Source of the DNA: Zantedeschia hybrid cultivar
Lineage: Eukaryota > Streptophyta > Magnoliopsida > Alismatales > Araceae
Length of the DNA: 64,000 nt
Direction: 5' to 3'
Assembly (NCBI GenBank): GCA_030544215.1
Contig: JARZZO010000002.1
Coordinates: forward strand, 63,572,150 to 63,636,149
In this document: one piece after another, positions 44,601 through 51,997 of the stretch
Numbering within the stretch: the stretch's first letter is position 1
Layout: each line of letters opens with the position of its first letter
The notes under the pieces: generated by a model
What the model saw: the letters and a program-made list of their open reading frames with translations, nothing else
The model's database searches: none
What the model was told of the DNA's origin: nothing
Translations under genes and position numbers: made by a program

Positions 44601-45864
44601 GGAGATTTGTAGGCTTTCATTGTTTGGAAAATTTTGTATTGCAAATGGAAAGGAAACTCTCCAGCCCCAAGAACACACTACACTTTGAAGCTAACAAGTA
44701 GATCAATAGAGACTCTAGTAGGCATACTATTAATATAACAACAGAAGTAGCTCCAAGTGATTATCATTAAAGCCAAATGCAGCTTTCATTTCTTTGCAAG
44801 ACAAACCTTATTGTATGCGTTTTCACCATTTTTATCACCACTTCTATGATGGAGAAACAGACGTTAAGCAGGCAAGTTCCATGATTTCAAATAGTAAGGC
44901 AAACATGTGTACACCGTAAAGTTCGTTCCCCAACAGCCCAACAGCTGGTTGGCTGAATGTCCAATTTTGGGGAGTACATTGATAAATATGTATAACTTTA
45001 TATAAAGTTCTATCTTTCAATGGATGAAATGGAATCCGGCACAAAAACAATGTTCAGAGCCTTATACCATTGTATCCAGGTATTTCTTGCATATCTTGCA
45101 TATAGAACAGACCAGCCTCCTGCCTTCATAAGGAAACAGCATAACCCAAAAGCATGTCCAAGCAGTGCCTGCCCGATAATTCTCAGTTTCAATGGTAATC
45201 AAAGCATCAGATAAACTATAGACACTTGATCCACAAGAAAGCGGATGAACAAAAAAAAAACTGCCACTCGTCGGACTCAACCATAATGAGCATCAATTCC
45301 ATATCAAACAGCTAACTCCTGTTCTTGCCAACGAGTTCAAAGCTAAGCACCCCCAATGAAGCAATAATACAAACAGGTAGAGGGCAACAAGACAATCAGA
45401 ACATTTCATCACAATCTGGTGAAAATCGGAAAATAAAATAAAAAGAAAAAGAAAAAGAAAAGATCGTTCAGCAGCATCAATCTGTCCAAAAGTAAAAGAG
45501 GAGCACGATATACAAATGGCCAACGGTGGAGCACGCTCCGGGGTAAACTTGGGACGTATACCTGTGGGTCTCTGGTGCGAATGATCTCGGCGCCGGCGAA
45601 CTTGCCCGTGAGGCGGATCATGAAGCACCCGAGGGCCTCGTCGCAGTGGAAGCTGCCGTTGTGGGTGCCCACCCTCTTGGGGGCGGAGGCCGGAGAGCCC
45701 GTCGAGAAGGCCGACGCGTTAGGGGAGTAGCTCTGGGGTGAGGAAGCGGCAGCCATGGAGGAACGAGAGCGACGGAGAGCGTCAGAGGTGGCGAGAGTGG
45801 GGGCGAGGGCACGGGTCTGGAGCAGGGGGTAGAGCGTCTGCCACCGGCCGCCGATCCCGAGCAT
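15318..45864 (-). CDS. MYG1: MYG1 exonuclease-family gene, 5 exons, 3' end outside window
   Basis: Join of 45864-45562, 44374-44228, 36071-35973, 15774-15583 and 15437-15318, giving 287 codons with no stop. All introns are GT-AG and phase 0. The protein matches the eukaryotic MYG1 family, a DHH-like phosphoesterase (3'-5' RNA exonuclease in nucleus and mitochondria in studied species). Visible motifs are GTHNGSFHCDEALG (residues 66-79), DVGG (111-114), DHHQKGF (124-130), NTKLSSAGLIYK (139-150), AIDAIDNGINQYD (184-196), WLPAR (256-260) and DPSGEI (274-279). The N-terminus has many Arg, Ser and Ala and only one acidic residue before position 37, like an organelle presequence. Family proteins are about 340-380 residues, so roughly 60-90 C-terminal residues, beginning with a Trp-Lys-Leu-His-Leu type motif, are missing here. 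Intron 5 therefore exceeds 15.3 kb. The reading frame looks intact and under constraint. Confidence 0.95.
15583..15774 (-). CDS. MYG1: MYG1 exon 4
   Basis: 64 codons, phase 0. The acceptor is TGTAACAG before GCT ATT GAT; the donor is GAG|GTTATA at 15582. It encodes AIDAIDNGINQYDTDQPP, then VGRLNLDWMEPDQ and AMMLAGGEFLE. This joins exon 3 seamlessly (SFVE/AIDAIDNGI) although 20.2 kb of intron lies between them. Confidence 0.95.
15775..17530. other. MYG1 intron 3, plain part
   Basis: AT-rich unique-looking sequence with no domain, repeat or element boundary I can support. Confidence 0.4.
17531..17790. repeat. dispersed repeat related to 13848-14020
   Basis: Both copies contain TCAGCCAATTT, then GGATTGGATTTCCCC or a close variant, then CAGCAATGGC or CGGCAATGGC, in the same order and spacing. 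The AATCAGCC words look like decayed GATCGGCC, so this may be an old hAT MITE. Confidence 0.5.
17920..18445 (+). repeat. LTR, same family as 411-901
   Basis: 526 bp, TGATGGGAATCCAAG at the start and TTCATCA at the end. It is homologous in reverse orientation to the LTRs of the 411-8822 element, clearest in the last 200 bp (GAGTTCCTCTCTGCGATGGA). A primer-binding site follows at once. Confidence 0.85.
18448..18461 (+). promoter_or_regulatory. retroelement primer-binding site (tRNA-Met type)
   Basis: TTTGGTATCAAAGC lies two bases after the LTR. TGGTATCAGAGC is the common plant initiator-tRNA-Met primer site; this one has a single change. Confidence 0.8.
18462..18921 (+). other. retroelement leader, interrupted by hAT-B
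   Basis: CT-rich tract, then palindromic TTCACGGTGAACAGTAAC at about 18654-18671 and AACAATACTACGGTATTGTT near 18700, then GC-rich DNA up to the hAT-B TSD. It resembles the leader at 7490-7820. Confidence 0.6.
19664..23340 (+). pseudogene. hAT-B transposase pseudogene
   Basis: ATG at 19664. A BED-finger remnant (MASRKVKYNNCSRIISGGV, 19744-19800), a linker exon, DUF659 core with CTIMTDGWTS (about 20625-20655), NFLIYCQAGIVFWKSVDAS (20764-20820) and VVTDNAASYK (20900-20930), a middle helix region with GYLYEAMDYAK and KWWDIID (21400-21490), then the C-terminal dimerisation motif QTTSSCERN and LIHTKQRNRL (21990-22070), and an acidic tail. Stops and frameshifts are scattered throughout. Introns separate several segments, as in hAT-C. 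Inactive. Confidence 0.87.
22622..22778. mobile_element. 157-bp GATCGG MITE nested in hAT-B
   Basis: Ends CATGGAATGCAGAATCGG and (inverted) CAAGGAATTCTGGGTCGG. Flanking 8-mers CTTACAAC (22614-22621) and CCTGCAAC (22779-22786) match at 6 of 8 with transitions only. The body is entirely CCGATCCGGATCGG-like palindromes. Confidence 0.85.
23716..24429 (+). other. resumed leader, then unassigned DNA
   Basis: Right of the hAT-B TSD the GC-rich leader resumes (GATGTTGCCGCCAACAGCCC). After about 23830 I cannot assign the sequence. Confidence 0.35.
24550..24790 (+). pseudogene. gypsy gag fragment
   Basis: The reading frame gives YITQFDEYFMRCGDNEDGDV-like residues, then LSRFRAGL, a stop, then DDMQRELFLHKVRTLKYAY and QMAQDVEKFQRPPF. 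This is the classical Retrotrans_gag pattern. It carries internal stops. About 200 bp downstream the MITE at 25006 begins; I did not find a zinc knuckle. Confidence 0.75.
25006..25506. mobile_element. MITE-like element copy 2 (inverted relative to 9383-9891)
   Basis: 501 bp. The start ACGTTATCAAAAGTGATTGC corresponds to the reverse complement of the right end of copy 1; the end GCCTCAACTACATA corresponds to its left end. Flanking 9-mers TTAGGTGTT (24997-25005) and TTAGATGCC (25507-25515) agree at 6 of 9, all differences transitions. Confidence 0.7.
25855..26020 (+). repeat. 70-bp repeats in LINE 5' UTR
   Basis: Units beginning near GTTCCCCAAA (25861), GTTCTCCAGA (25931) and GTTCCCTAGA (26000) share TTACATCGGCCCCCGGGTGT or a close variant and AATAAGAAGTGAGCAAGG. 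Step 69-70 bp, 2.3 units. Position suggests a promoter or 5' UTR role. Confidence 0.8.
26085..26770 (+). pseudogene. LINE AP-type endonuclease remnant
   Basis: NKIRLATWNIGTLTDKSLEL then RRVNIACLLEIRWKDSKAKE (catalytic Asn and Glu positions of the exonuclease-endonuclease-phosphatase fold), NRNSVAIIIDKELKDKVVEV, then after a frameshift VGGDLNGHVGKNN-like and ILDFAIAYDLIIANTYLKKR. Broken by stops and frameshifts. Confidence 0.8.
27360..28460 (+). pseudogene. LINE reverse transcriptase remnant
   Basis: Readable blocks are MPDDWRKSIVAPFFKNKGDI, NCNNYRGIKLTSYTMKLWKR, then a stop, VFIDLEKAYDRIP, GLHQASVLSPYLFTLVMNEV and the catalytic MLFVDDIILIDED. The order and motifs are those of RTE-clade RT. 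Several in-frame stops. The C-terminal RENKLQWF...DIIRVEED part (28905-29050) is separated by the MITE insertion. Confidence 0.88.
28702..28896. mobile_element. 195-bp GATCGG MITE nested in the LINE
   Basis: Perfect 8-bp TSD AGGGAGAA at 28694-28701 and 28897-28904. Ends CATGGAATTCCGGCACGG and (inverted) TATGGAATGCATAATCGG. They match the two ends of the 22622 MITE in swapped order, so this copy is inverted. The interior is GATCGG/CCGATC palindromes. Confidence 0.92.
29206..29560 (+). pseudogene. gypsy protease region
   Basis: Readable SGSCIIANSTDSMLRLGLTP and VDHPNRYKVCWVDTSSI, then in another frame RCLVPIQVGMWCNVLPMKVG and LGKPWLFNLDITLYGQSNTC. This is the plant gypsy protease-to-RT segment. 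One stop precedes SGSC and a frameshift lies in the A-run near 29400. Confidence 0.75.
30208..30220 (+). promoter_or_regulatory. TATA-like motif of the solo LTR
   Basis: CCTATAAATACCC sits about 230 bp into the LTR, between the GC-rich CACCGGTGG block and the hairpin array, as expected for an LTR U3/R boundary. Confidence 0.6.
30420..30890. repeat. array of 12 tandem hairpin units, 34-46 bp step
   Basis: Units start at 30420, 30465, 30511, 30550, 30590, 30624, 30661, 30701, 30738, 30778, 30818 and 30862. Each has a stem of about 7 bp around a loop such as TACCGTT. Two stem types alternate irregularly: CCATTCC with GGAATGG, and TCATCCC with GGGATGA. Confidence 0.9.
32430..33740 (+). pseudogene. 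gypsy RNase H and integrase remnants
   Basis: Broken frames give an RNase H-like stretch (about 32440-32760), the integrase core start ILVVVDRFSKMA (about 33010-33045), and GMSSFEVVRGYKPRKPIDLI (33368-33430), typical of the C-terminal integrase. A chromodomain-like tail may follow near 33650. Heavily decayed. Confidence 0.7.
34110..34480 (+). mobile_element. polypurine tract and LTR-like segment 3' of gypsy
   Basis: TTAGGGAGGATGCCC (about 34125) looks like a polypurine tract followed by an LTR start. CTCTATAAAAGAGAAC at about 34328 is a TATA-like motif. No partner LTR found upstream. Confidence 0.45.
34481..35972. other. intron 3 DNA: CCACC-rich tract then plain sequence
   Basis: 34490-35060 is rich in CCACCACTGCC-type words on the plus strand and gives proline- and histidine-rich shadow frames. 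The rest up to exon 3 is ordinary AT-rich intron. Confidence 0.4.
35973..36071 (-). CDS. MYG1: MYG1 exon 3
   Basis: 33 codons, phase 0. The acceptor is GTGCAG before CAT TAT GGT; the donor is GAG|GTTCCT at 35972. It encodes HYGTEIIAKELQLDEG, HPDVHRLYLAIYK and SFVE, continuing directly from the LIYK end of exon 2 as in other MYG1 proteins. It is separated from exon 2 by an 8.2-kb intron holding hAT-C and LTR-like DNA. Confidence 0.93.
36072..37080. other. MYG1 intron 2, plain part with a short stem-loop
   Basis: Mostly unrecognised. AAGGATAAACATGTCATTT at about 36716 pairs imperfectly with AAATGACCATGTTATCCTT at about 36773-36791, an old small MITE or hairpin. A poly-C/poly-A tract lies at 36670. 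Confidence 0.4.
37081..38600 (-). mobile_element. probable LTR related in layout to 29974-31725
   Basis: In minus orientation the order is a GC-rich block with CTGGTGGCNCCCAC words (38500-38150), a TATA-like CTATAAATACC (about 38130), a GAGAAGCTCTTC region, then AT-rich DNA with GGATCCATTAAGGA words and a perfect hairpin at about 37585-37613. The same order occurs in the solo LTR of intron 3. Ends and TSD not found. Confidence 0.4.
38634..38688. repeat. CT microsatellite
   Basis: More than 20 uninterrupted CT repeats, followed by GCATGCACGCGCACATG. It gives an artefactual Arg-Glu open frame on the minus strand. Confidence 0.95.
38918..43044 (+). mobile_element. hAT-C, 4.1-kb hAT transposon with perfect 8-bp TSD
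   Basis: TSD GTAGGTAT at 38910-38917 and 43045-43052. Ends CAAAGTTC and (inverted) CAAGGTTA. GATCGGCC blocks lie just inside both ends (38938-39100 and 42940-43035). Full-length but with a decayed transposase. It has the same layout as hAT-B and is the better preserved of the two. Confidence 0.95.
39485..42580 (+). pseudogene. hAT-C transposase pseudogene
   Basis: ATG at 39485 (MASQSVADRSTG). BED finger with CTSVDISQRKVQYKYCNRVV and RFKQHLTGIKSEVAACARVP (39550-39700), an intron with donor ACAA|GTAAGT near 39868 and acceptor TTAAAG near 39960, an exon with IEASRRSFADEDLFRHTGRY, DUF659 core with CDGWTG (about 40475-40492) and VVTDNAAAFKLAGQML (40735-40785), SAHCIDLMLEDICSD (40827-40871), GYLYEAVN and KWWDIID (41250-41340), RRMLEDEDRAIMACKQIHYY (41560-41620), dimerisation motif RTTSSSCCE (41845-41870), an acidic-basic tail with KRQKKSKKQ (42120-42150) and a Tyr-rich end. 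About ten stops or frameshifts. Confidence 0.9.
43053..44227. other. MYG1 intron 2 right end with short degenerate repeats
   Basis: 43150-43540 holds words like AATTGCAGAAAACCCC and CCCCTGAACC at irregular 20-35-bp steps, a style seen in some plant gypsy LTRs. No boundaries visible. The rest is plain intron. Confidence 0.4.
44228..44374 (-). CDS. MYG1: MYG1 exon 2 (DHH motif)
   Basis: 49 codons, phase 0 at both ends. The acceptor is TTTTTCAG before CTG TTA GAC; the donor is AAG|GTGGAG at 44227. It encodes the DVGGVYDP and DHHQKGF metal-binding motifs and the NTKLSSAGLIYK helix, the most conserved part of MYG1. It lies 1187 bp downstream of exon 1. Confidence 0.95.
44375..45561. other. MYG1 intron 1
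   Basis: 1187 bp, GT-AG, with no element or repeat I can support. Confidence 0.7.
45562..45864 (-). CDS. MYG1: MYG1 exon 1 (start codon and HxDE motif)
   Basis: 101 codons from ATG at 45864-45862 to the donor CAG|GTATAC at 45561. It encodes the probable targeting peptide (MLGIGGRWQT to about residue 45) and the GTHNGSFHCDEALG motif with catalytic-type His and Asp. The open frame extends upstream to a GTG at 45888, but GTG is not a plant start, so the ATG is preferred. A second ATG at residue 37 (MAAASS) could give a shorter form without the presequence. The exon is far more GC-rich than any other MYG1 exon. Confidence 0.93.
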
Positions 45865-46150
45865 GTCCGCGCCCGCAGGCTCCTGCACTAGCCGCTTGGG
45901 TGGCGGCGCGCTTTTACAAAAACGCCTAGTTTTATTTTCATCCTGTTTTGTACAAAATTTTCAAAGGTTTTTATTAAAATAATGATGTTTTAGTAAAATT
46001 TAAATTTTTAAGTATTATTAAAAAATATTTACAAGAATAATCATCTGGACCTAGACACGTTTTTAATAAAAGTCAACATTAACAATATCAACTTAAAGTT
46101 AGTGTTGACAATATTGACTGCAGACATTTTTATTTTTTTAGAAGATTTTC
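45865..46150 (-). promoter_or_regulatory. presumed MYG1 5' UTR and proximal promoter
   Basis: The first 50 bp upstream of the ATG are GC-rich like exon 1; beyond about 45915 the sequence turns abruptly AT-rich. I see no convincing TATA box or repeat boundary. Assignment rests on position only. Confidence 0.4.
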
Positions 46151-46977
46151 GTTCATGATATGATGCCGAGAGGAAGGTGTCACCTATCCATGGGGGCCAC
46201 GGCCTCCCCACAATTTAATATTTCCTTGTTATGAACTAGTAAGATGGCCGCTCCAAAGTCCATCCAATTTTCCCAGTATCTCAACGTCTATTCTCTAAAG
46301 TCCATCCCTAATTTTCCCAGTATCCCACTTTTTATTCCAGAAGATGCAGCATCACACTGTTGGTAGTAGACATTCTTTGAGGGGGATATTCCAAAGAAAC
46401 CCATGGGGAAAAATGGTATGTGAGAGGGAGGGGCTTGGCTATCTTTCCTCTTGCTTGTACTCCTTGCCTTTTGGGGTAAAGTTGTAGAGTCCCAAGATGG
46501 GTAAAGCATCATTAAATTGTGAGTTGAACTCAACCATCCTGTTTGACAAACTTTGCTCTGAAAAGTTGGTAGGGCCAGATTTTCATTAGCTCTGCCAAAG
46601 AAGCAGATCTACCAATTTTTTGGGTTGCTTCAGGCTTGATTTTTTAAAAAAAAGTATGTTTTTTTTTTTTTATGGGGATTGGTTTCACTATGAAACCGGA
46701 TCACTTACGGATGATTTCAATTCAAACCAATTAGGATCACAAGGGGCTTACTCCATGAAGCATGACTTTGTAAACCAAAAGCTATGTACCATCTCATCTA
46801 ACATGGTCTAGTGCAACCACATGAAATGGTATGAGGCAAAGTGCAGCAAGAGTTACAAGTCTACTTCTACAAGGAATCTATGTTGCATTTTTCCAAGGCT
46901 ACCAATAGATGAATGTTTCTGGTTATTAAAGTAAAGGAAAAAAAGATCCAAGAACCTTAAATGAACTCATCTATAGG
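46151..46977. other. upstream DNA without recognisable gene
   Basis: Short open frames only. CCAGTATCCCA and CAAAGTCCATCC words recur around 46250-46330. Nothing else noted. Confidence 0.4.
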
Positions 46978-47260
46978 CAAGATTGGCACGGATTAGCCCA
47001 TTTGATTGGTTTTGTGCCTACGATTATGATCCCCTGTTGTTGTTGGAACGCTAATGGCTAGATAAACTAATGTTCAGTTGGTCCCCAATGGCTAGTTTTG
47101 TGTGGGGAATGGCTTAGGGGCTTTTGTAGCCCTCCTAATTAGGCATTCCCACCCTCTCTCACTCTATTCTCTCTCTCTTATATTCTCTATCTCTCTTTTA
47201 CTCTAATTGTACCCTCTTTCACTGCTCTTGTGTCTACAATGGGATCAAAGAAGGTATTCT
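46978..47260 (+). mobile_element. orphan 5' end of a hAT element
   Basis: CAAGATTGGCACGGATTAGC resembles the hAT-B/hAT-C terminus plus the first GATCGG words. It is followed by AATGGCTAG/CTAGTTTTG words and a TCTCTCTC leader, as in the 5' regions of hAT-B and hAT-C. The transposase is missing. Confidence 0.5.
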
Positions 47261-47379
47261 GATGACTTCACTATGGCACAAAACTCCAAAAGAAAGCATC
47301 ACAATGGCTTGTGCCATAATGAGGTCATCGTAATGCTTTCATTTAGGATAAGTATGTAGATGCAAGCTATGCTAATGTC

Positions 47380-47780
47380 TTTGCAAATTAGTTGCACTGG
47401 AGACATCTAAAGAGTTTGGTTAAAGCAATGCCACAAGAATATAGCAATAAGTCTTATCTAATGACGTTAAGTATGCTGCCAGTTATTATAGAAAGAATTA
47501 TTGATGCTTAGAGTATGGATCAATATGTTGCAGATCTATTGAATGAGCTAGAATTTGTGCAAGGAAATGACAAGAGGATTAGGTTTCATGGCAGACTGGT
47601 TGTACCTGATTTGGAGGAACTTAAGAGGGATTTGCTAGATGAAGCACACAAATCTAAGTTCTCTATTCATCCGGGGAGCACTAAAATGTATAAGGATCTG
47701 AAACAAAATTTCTGGTGGCTAGGAATGAAGCATGGTGTTGCTAAATTTGTTGCTGAGTGTTTGATTTGTCTGTTGATCGG
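47380..47780 (+). pseudogene. gypsy RNase H end and integrase zinc-binding fragment
   Basis: One frame reads IRFHGRLVVPDLEELKRDLL, DEAHKSKFSIHPGSTKMYKD and LKQNFWWLGMKHGVAKFVAE with CLIC, the HHCC zinc-binding domain of gypsy integrase. The frame is cut at the LTR inserted at 47784. Confidence 0.85.
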
Positions 47781-47783
47781 CTA

Positions 47784-49957
47784 TGATGAACCCAGAGGGG
47801 GATGAATGAGTTCTTAAGAAAATAAATGCAAGCTAATTGCAGATAAAGCTATATGCACGGAAGGATAAGGAATCAAAGAAATAATTGCATAGGAGAACTC
47901 AGAAATTTATACTAATTTGGTCTATTCAGACCTATGTTCAGTCCCTAAACAACATCTTAGAAGTTTCACTAAATACAAGGTACAAATCCCTTGCAGGTTA
48001 ACAACACTCACCAGATAGCTGGTCTTCCATTCAAATTAGAAGGGGAACAATACCCACCTGTGTCCATAGGTCCTCTCTTCCAAACTAGGAAGAGGAACAA
48101 CAAGGCATCTACAAAGAAAAGATACAAGAATGTCTCTAGAATAGGCTGATACAACAATGAAAATTCAGACAAGAAATCAAGATAGAAAACATAAAAGCAA
48201 AATTGTGGTCTTGATCTTGTTGTTGATAGCCTAAGAGCTTTAACGCGCAACTAAAAGGAAGTCCTATCTCTCAGGCTCATTCTTTCTCTTTCTTTTGTAC
48301 TGGAAGAAAAGGAGACGTGGCATATAAGGAAGCTCTAGCTCTATGAGTTTAGCTCTTGTGCTTTCATGTGTCCATACTGTCGAGCCATGAATTGATAGGT
48401 GAAATTCAAATTTGCCTGTTAGGAATTCAACTTCCCTCCTTCAGTCTAACGGCTGCTTTTTGTGCCTAACATTAGACTGGATGAGTCTACGTTAATTAGC
48501 TTTGTCTAAACATAAACCACCATAGTTCTAACGTTAAATAGCTTGGTTAAGCTTGGAGAGAGAAGTCTTCTAACAAGTTGCTTTCCTTGTGAATTCTTTG
48601 TCTCTTTTGTTTCCAAACTCATTTTGGCATAACCCACCTAACCCTACAAATGTTACTAGTAAATGAAAGTTTTACTAGTACGCAGACCAGTGGATAGGTG
48701 AGTCTAGACAAGATGCACATATAGATAGACATGTCTTAGACAAAATCTGACTACAGAGCAAGAAGATCAAGATCAATAGTGTTCTAATTGCTTAAACATC
48801 AGATGGATCGATTAGCTTCAGGCTAGACTAGACTATCCATTAGAAGTGCTTAGTTAATTGATTAAGTCAAGTTAGCTAATTCACTATCAAAAGAACACAT
48901 TAAATTGCACTAAAACTATAACAGATAATCAATTGAGAATGTAAAAGTTAATCGCTCAAAGTAATAACAGTTAATCGCTTACTAATAAAAAGAGCAAATC
49001 GATTGAAATAACAATGGGTAATCGATTGAGTATGAAACCGCTAGTCGAATCAATGCAAGGGCGATTAATAGATTAGGAAATCAATCCAAAGAAAATAACA
49101 TGTAATCGATTTGAAGTACAACTGGTAATCATTAGGAAAACATAACAACTAATCGGTTTGGCACTAAGTGGATAAGCACATGAGAGAAACCTTACCTATT
49201 GATTAGATGTGCAATGATGACTCGTAATGAGTTGAGTCAAATAATCAATTAGACTGAAATCGATAATCGAAGTGAAAATAGATAGCTAATCGATTATGTG
49301 ACACAATGGTTAATCGATCTGCAATAACTCAAGAAATTGATAGTAGTTAATCAATCTAACAAAAGAGCAATTAATCAATCAAAGGATAAACGCTTAATTG
49401 ATTTCAAGAAACAATAGTCAGTTGATATGGCTGCTAAGTCTTCTAATCAATTTGGGAGAGAGATTGATTAGCTGATGACTTGAAGTCATCCAGTAGTCGA
49501 TTACTCGATGAGGTACTAAATAGATTAGGAGACTGAGTAGACAGACCCTATCAAGGAGACTGAATTGATCGACACAATCAATTATTAGACTAGTCACTTA
49601 ATCGATTATTCAGGTGATTCACTAATTGATTACCCCTTGAGGCAAAACTGAATCGATTAGATAAAGAAATTGAGAGATCGATTACACGACTAAGTGACAA
49701 GTCTTATGGCTGCCCTTTATATTGCTAATCAATTAGGAGATAGGAGGTTAATCGGATTTCAGCTATCCTTATAATCAAAGAAGCTTTCTAAAAAATTAAT
49801 GAGTCCTAGAATTGATAGAGTTCAAGCAGTGTTTAAAGTCAAAGTCATTAATTAAATCAAACTTTTAGCAGGCACAAAATCTTACTTATTGCTAACATTT
49901 TCATAATGTGTTATCATCGAAAATTGGAAAACAAATAAGGACACAAATTACTCAACA
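47784..49957 (-). mobile_element. 2.2-kb LTR, probable copia SIRE/Maximus type
   Basis: On the minus strand it begins TGTTGAGTAATTTG and ends CCTCTGGGTTCATCA. It is preceded by a polypurine-like TCATCATCAAAAAGGGGCAA (49977-49958), as in SIRE-type elements. It interrupts the integrase frame to its left. A partner LTR was not found, so TSD GGCTA (47779-47783) is untested. Contains many AATCGATT-like words. Confidence 0.6.
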
Positions 49958-51997
49958 ATTGCCCCTTTTTGATGATGACAAAACTCCTAAAAATGTGAGA
50001 ATAGCAAGCACAAGATACCAGAAGAATGACTAAGTATCAAAACACAACAAGGACCAAGTGTTAGAGCAATAAAAGGCAATGTAACTATTGTGTAAAAAGT
50101 ATAGTATGAAATGCAATTTCATAAGCCAAAATGTTGGATTACTTCTCCCCCTTTTTGTCAATCACATAAAAAGGTAAAAGGAAAGAGGAGTAGATTAGCG
50201 AAGAATTTTAGAGTAGGTAAGAGGGACTTGGTGAGCATAGGTTCAGATGAACTCCCAGGTTTGGAGTTCACAGCTCTCAGAATGCATATAATACTGATCA
50301 AAGGCAAGAGGAGGTGACTAGCCATCAACAAGATTTCTCTTGTAGTACTCTTCATAGGCTTGTTGCATCCTTCCCATGTATTCTTCTTCACCGATCTTGA
50401 ATTTTATTTGATATGGAGTTGGATTCTGGGCAAACCTGAGAAATTCTGCAACTTTGAGTGGACACTTTAGATTTTTGAGAAGCAACTCTTTCCTCATAGA
50501 ATTAGAGCGAGTATTTCTACATCTAGGTGGTATAGGTAGTCTTGGACAGTTCTAAAGACTGTATATCTTCAAATTATTGGACTAAAAGAAGCTACTCATT
50601 TGATAGTGCCCTCTTTTCATTACTGTCATGTAGATGGTTGGCTAGGATAGGATAGGTAGTAGACCATTCTTCTTTAGTGTGCTGCTCAGCTTGGGAGTAG
50701 ACGACGGCTAAGGAGTCATCAGAGATAAGAGTCTATTGATGTGCTATGGAGAGGAAGTAAGGGAAGGATAAGCTAGTGTTGTGTTTAGTGACACACTTAG
50801 CTGCAACCTTCCCATACAGCTCCATAAGCAGAGGTCCTTCAAGCGAGGTTGACACTAAGTAGTGAATATGTGGGAACTTGATACAAGGAGACATACTTGT
50901 GAGGTCAAAATAAAGAGAAAGTTTAAGCTATTGACCCTGCTGTCTCTCAAGTTTTTGTTGGATGAAGATCTTGTACTGATCATAGTTCATTTCTGGTAGA
51001 TTCCGAGTTCGCCTCTTGGTATTGATTATGAGGAAGATACAGTAATCCTTAATTGTTGAATCCCTGACTCGTCCCCATCTGAGCTCATGCTAGGCCTCCA
51101 TCCATTCCCATAATTTCCATGTATCTTAACCCTAGTCCACTCTGCCAAGATTATTCTCTATGTATTCATCGTAAAGTGGCCCATGAGCTTTCTTCCATTT
51201 AAGCTCTATCCAATATTCAGACTTGGACTTGATCCCAATAAGTTCCTTATGAGTCAATCAATGCTCATCAAGGAACTATTAAAGGTATTCATCAATAGAA
51301 TGCTCTGGGAGTGCAAGACGCTGAGCCGAGCATTTCTTTCCACAATCTCTTTATAGAGGGGTTTCTTATTAGGATGTGAAGCAAAGATATCCTCAAAGAG
51401 AGGATATTTGATCTCTTTTGCCCCGGGCACTCTTAGAAGAGGATGCTTAAGGTGAGGCCAAGGAGGTGCACATGGTGGATTTGTGGTTTTCCTCTACTGT
51501 CTCTTTCCCTGAGGAACCATAGAAGTAGTGGCAGGTTCCTTCCTGTTCTTGGAGGGAAAAATGCTTGAGCCAATGGAATGTCATCTTGGATCTCATATGG
51601 CACTAGGATTTCTTCAGGCCCAAGTTTCATATGAATGACCTGAAATCTTGATGTTGTGGCTACTAGGTGGGTGTGGCTCCCCAGAAGGTAGAGATTGAGG
51701 GGGTGTGAAGACTAAGGTTTCAAAAGTTCCAGAAGATGATAGAGGAGGAGAATGAGAAGGGAAAAAGTTTCTCCCCGATATGCTCCCCATTTCATAAGTA
51801 AAAAGATGGCCAAAGGAAGATGGAGAAAAAATAGGTCGGAATGATGAAGTCTAGCTGATGTCCTGGGCATAGTAGATGATGTAGAAGCACAGGGCACATC
51901 AGTGGTAGATGTAGGAGCTGAGGAGTTAGGCCTACTTGTAGGTGGTTGCATTTGAGGTGGAGATGGATCTGTCGATTGTGAAACTGGAGGCTGAACT

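Noticed and set aside
45409..45888. 159-codon open frame as a single MYG1 exon starting at a GTG
   Set aside because: GTG is not a start in plants, and the frame after RTRDPQ leaves the family sequence exactly at a GTATAC donor. The exon is 45864-45562.
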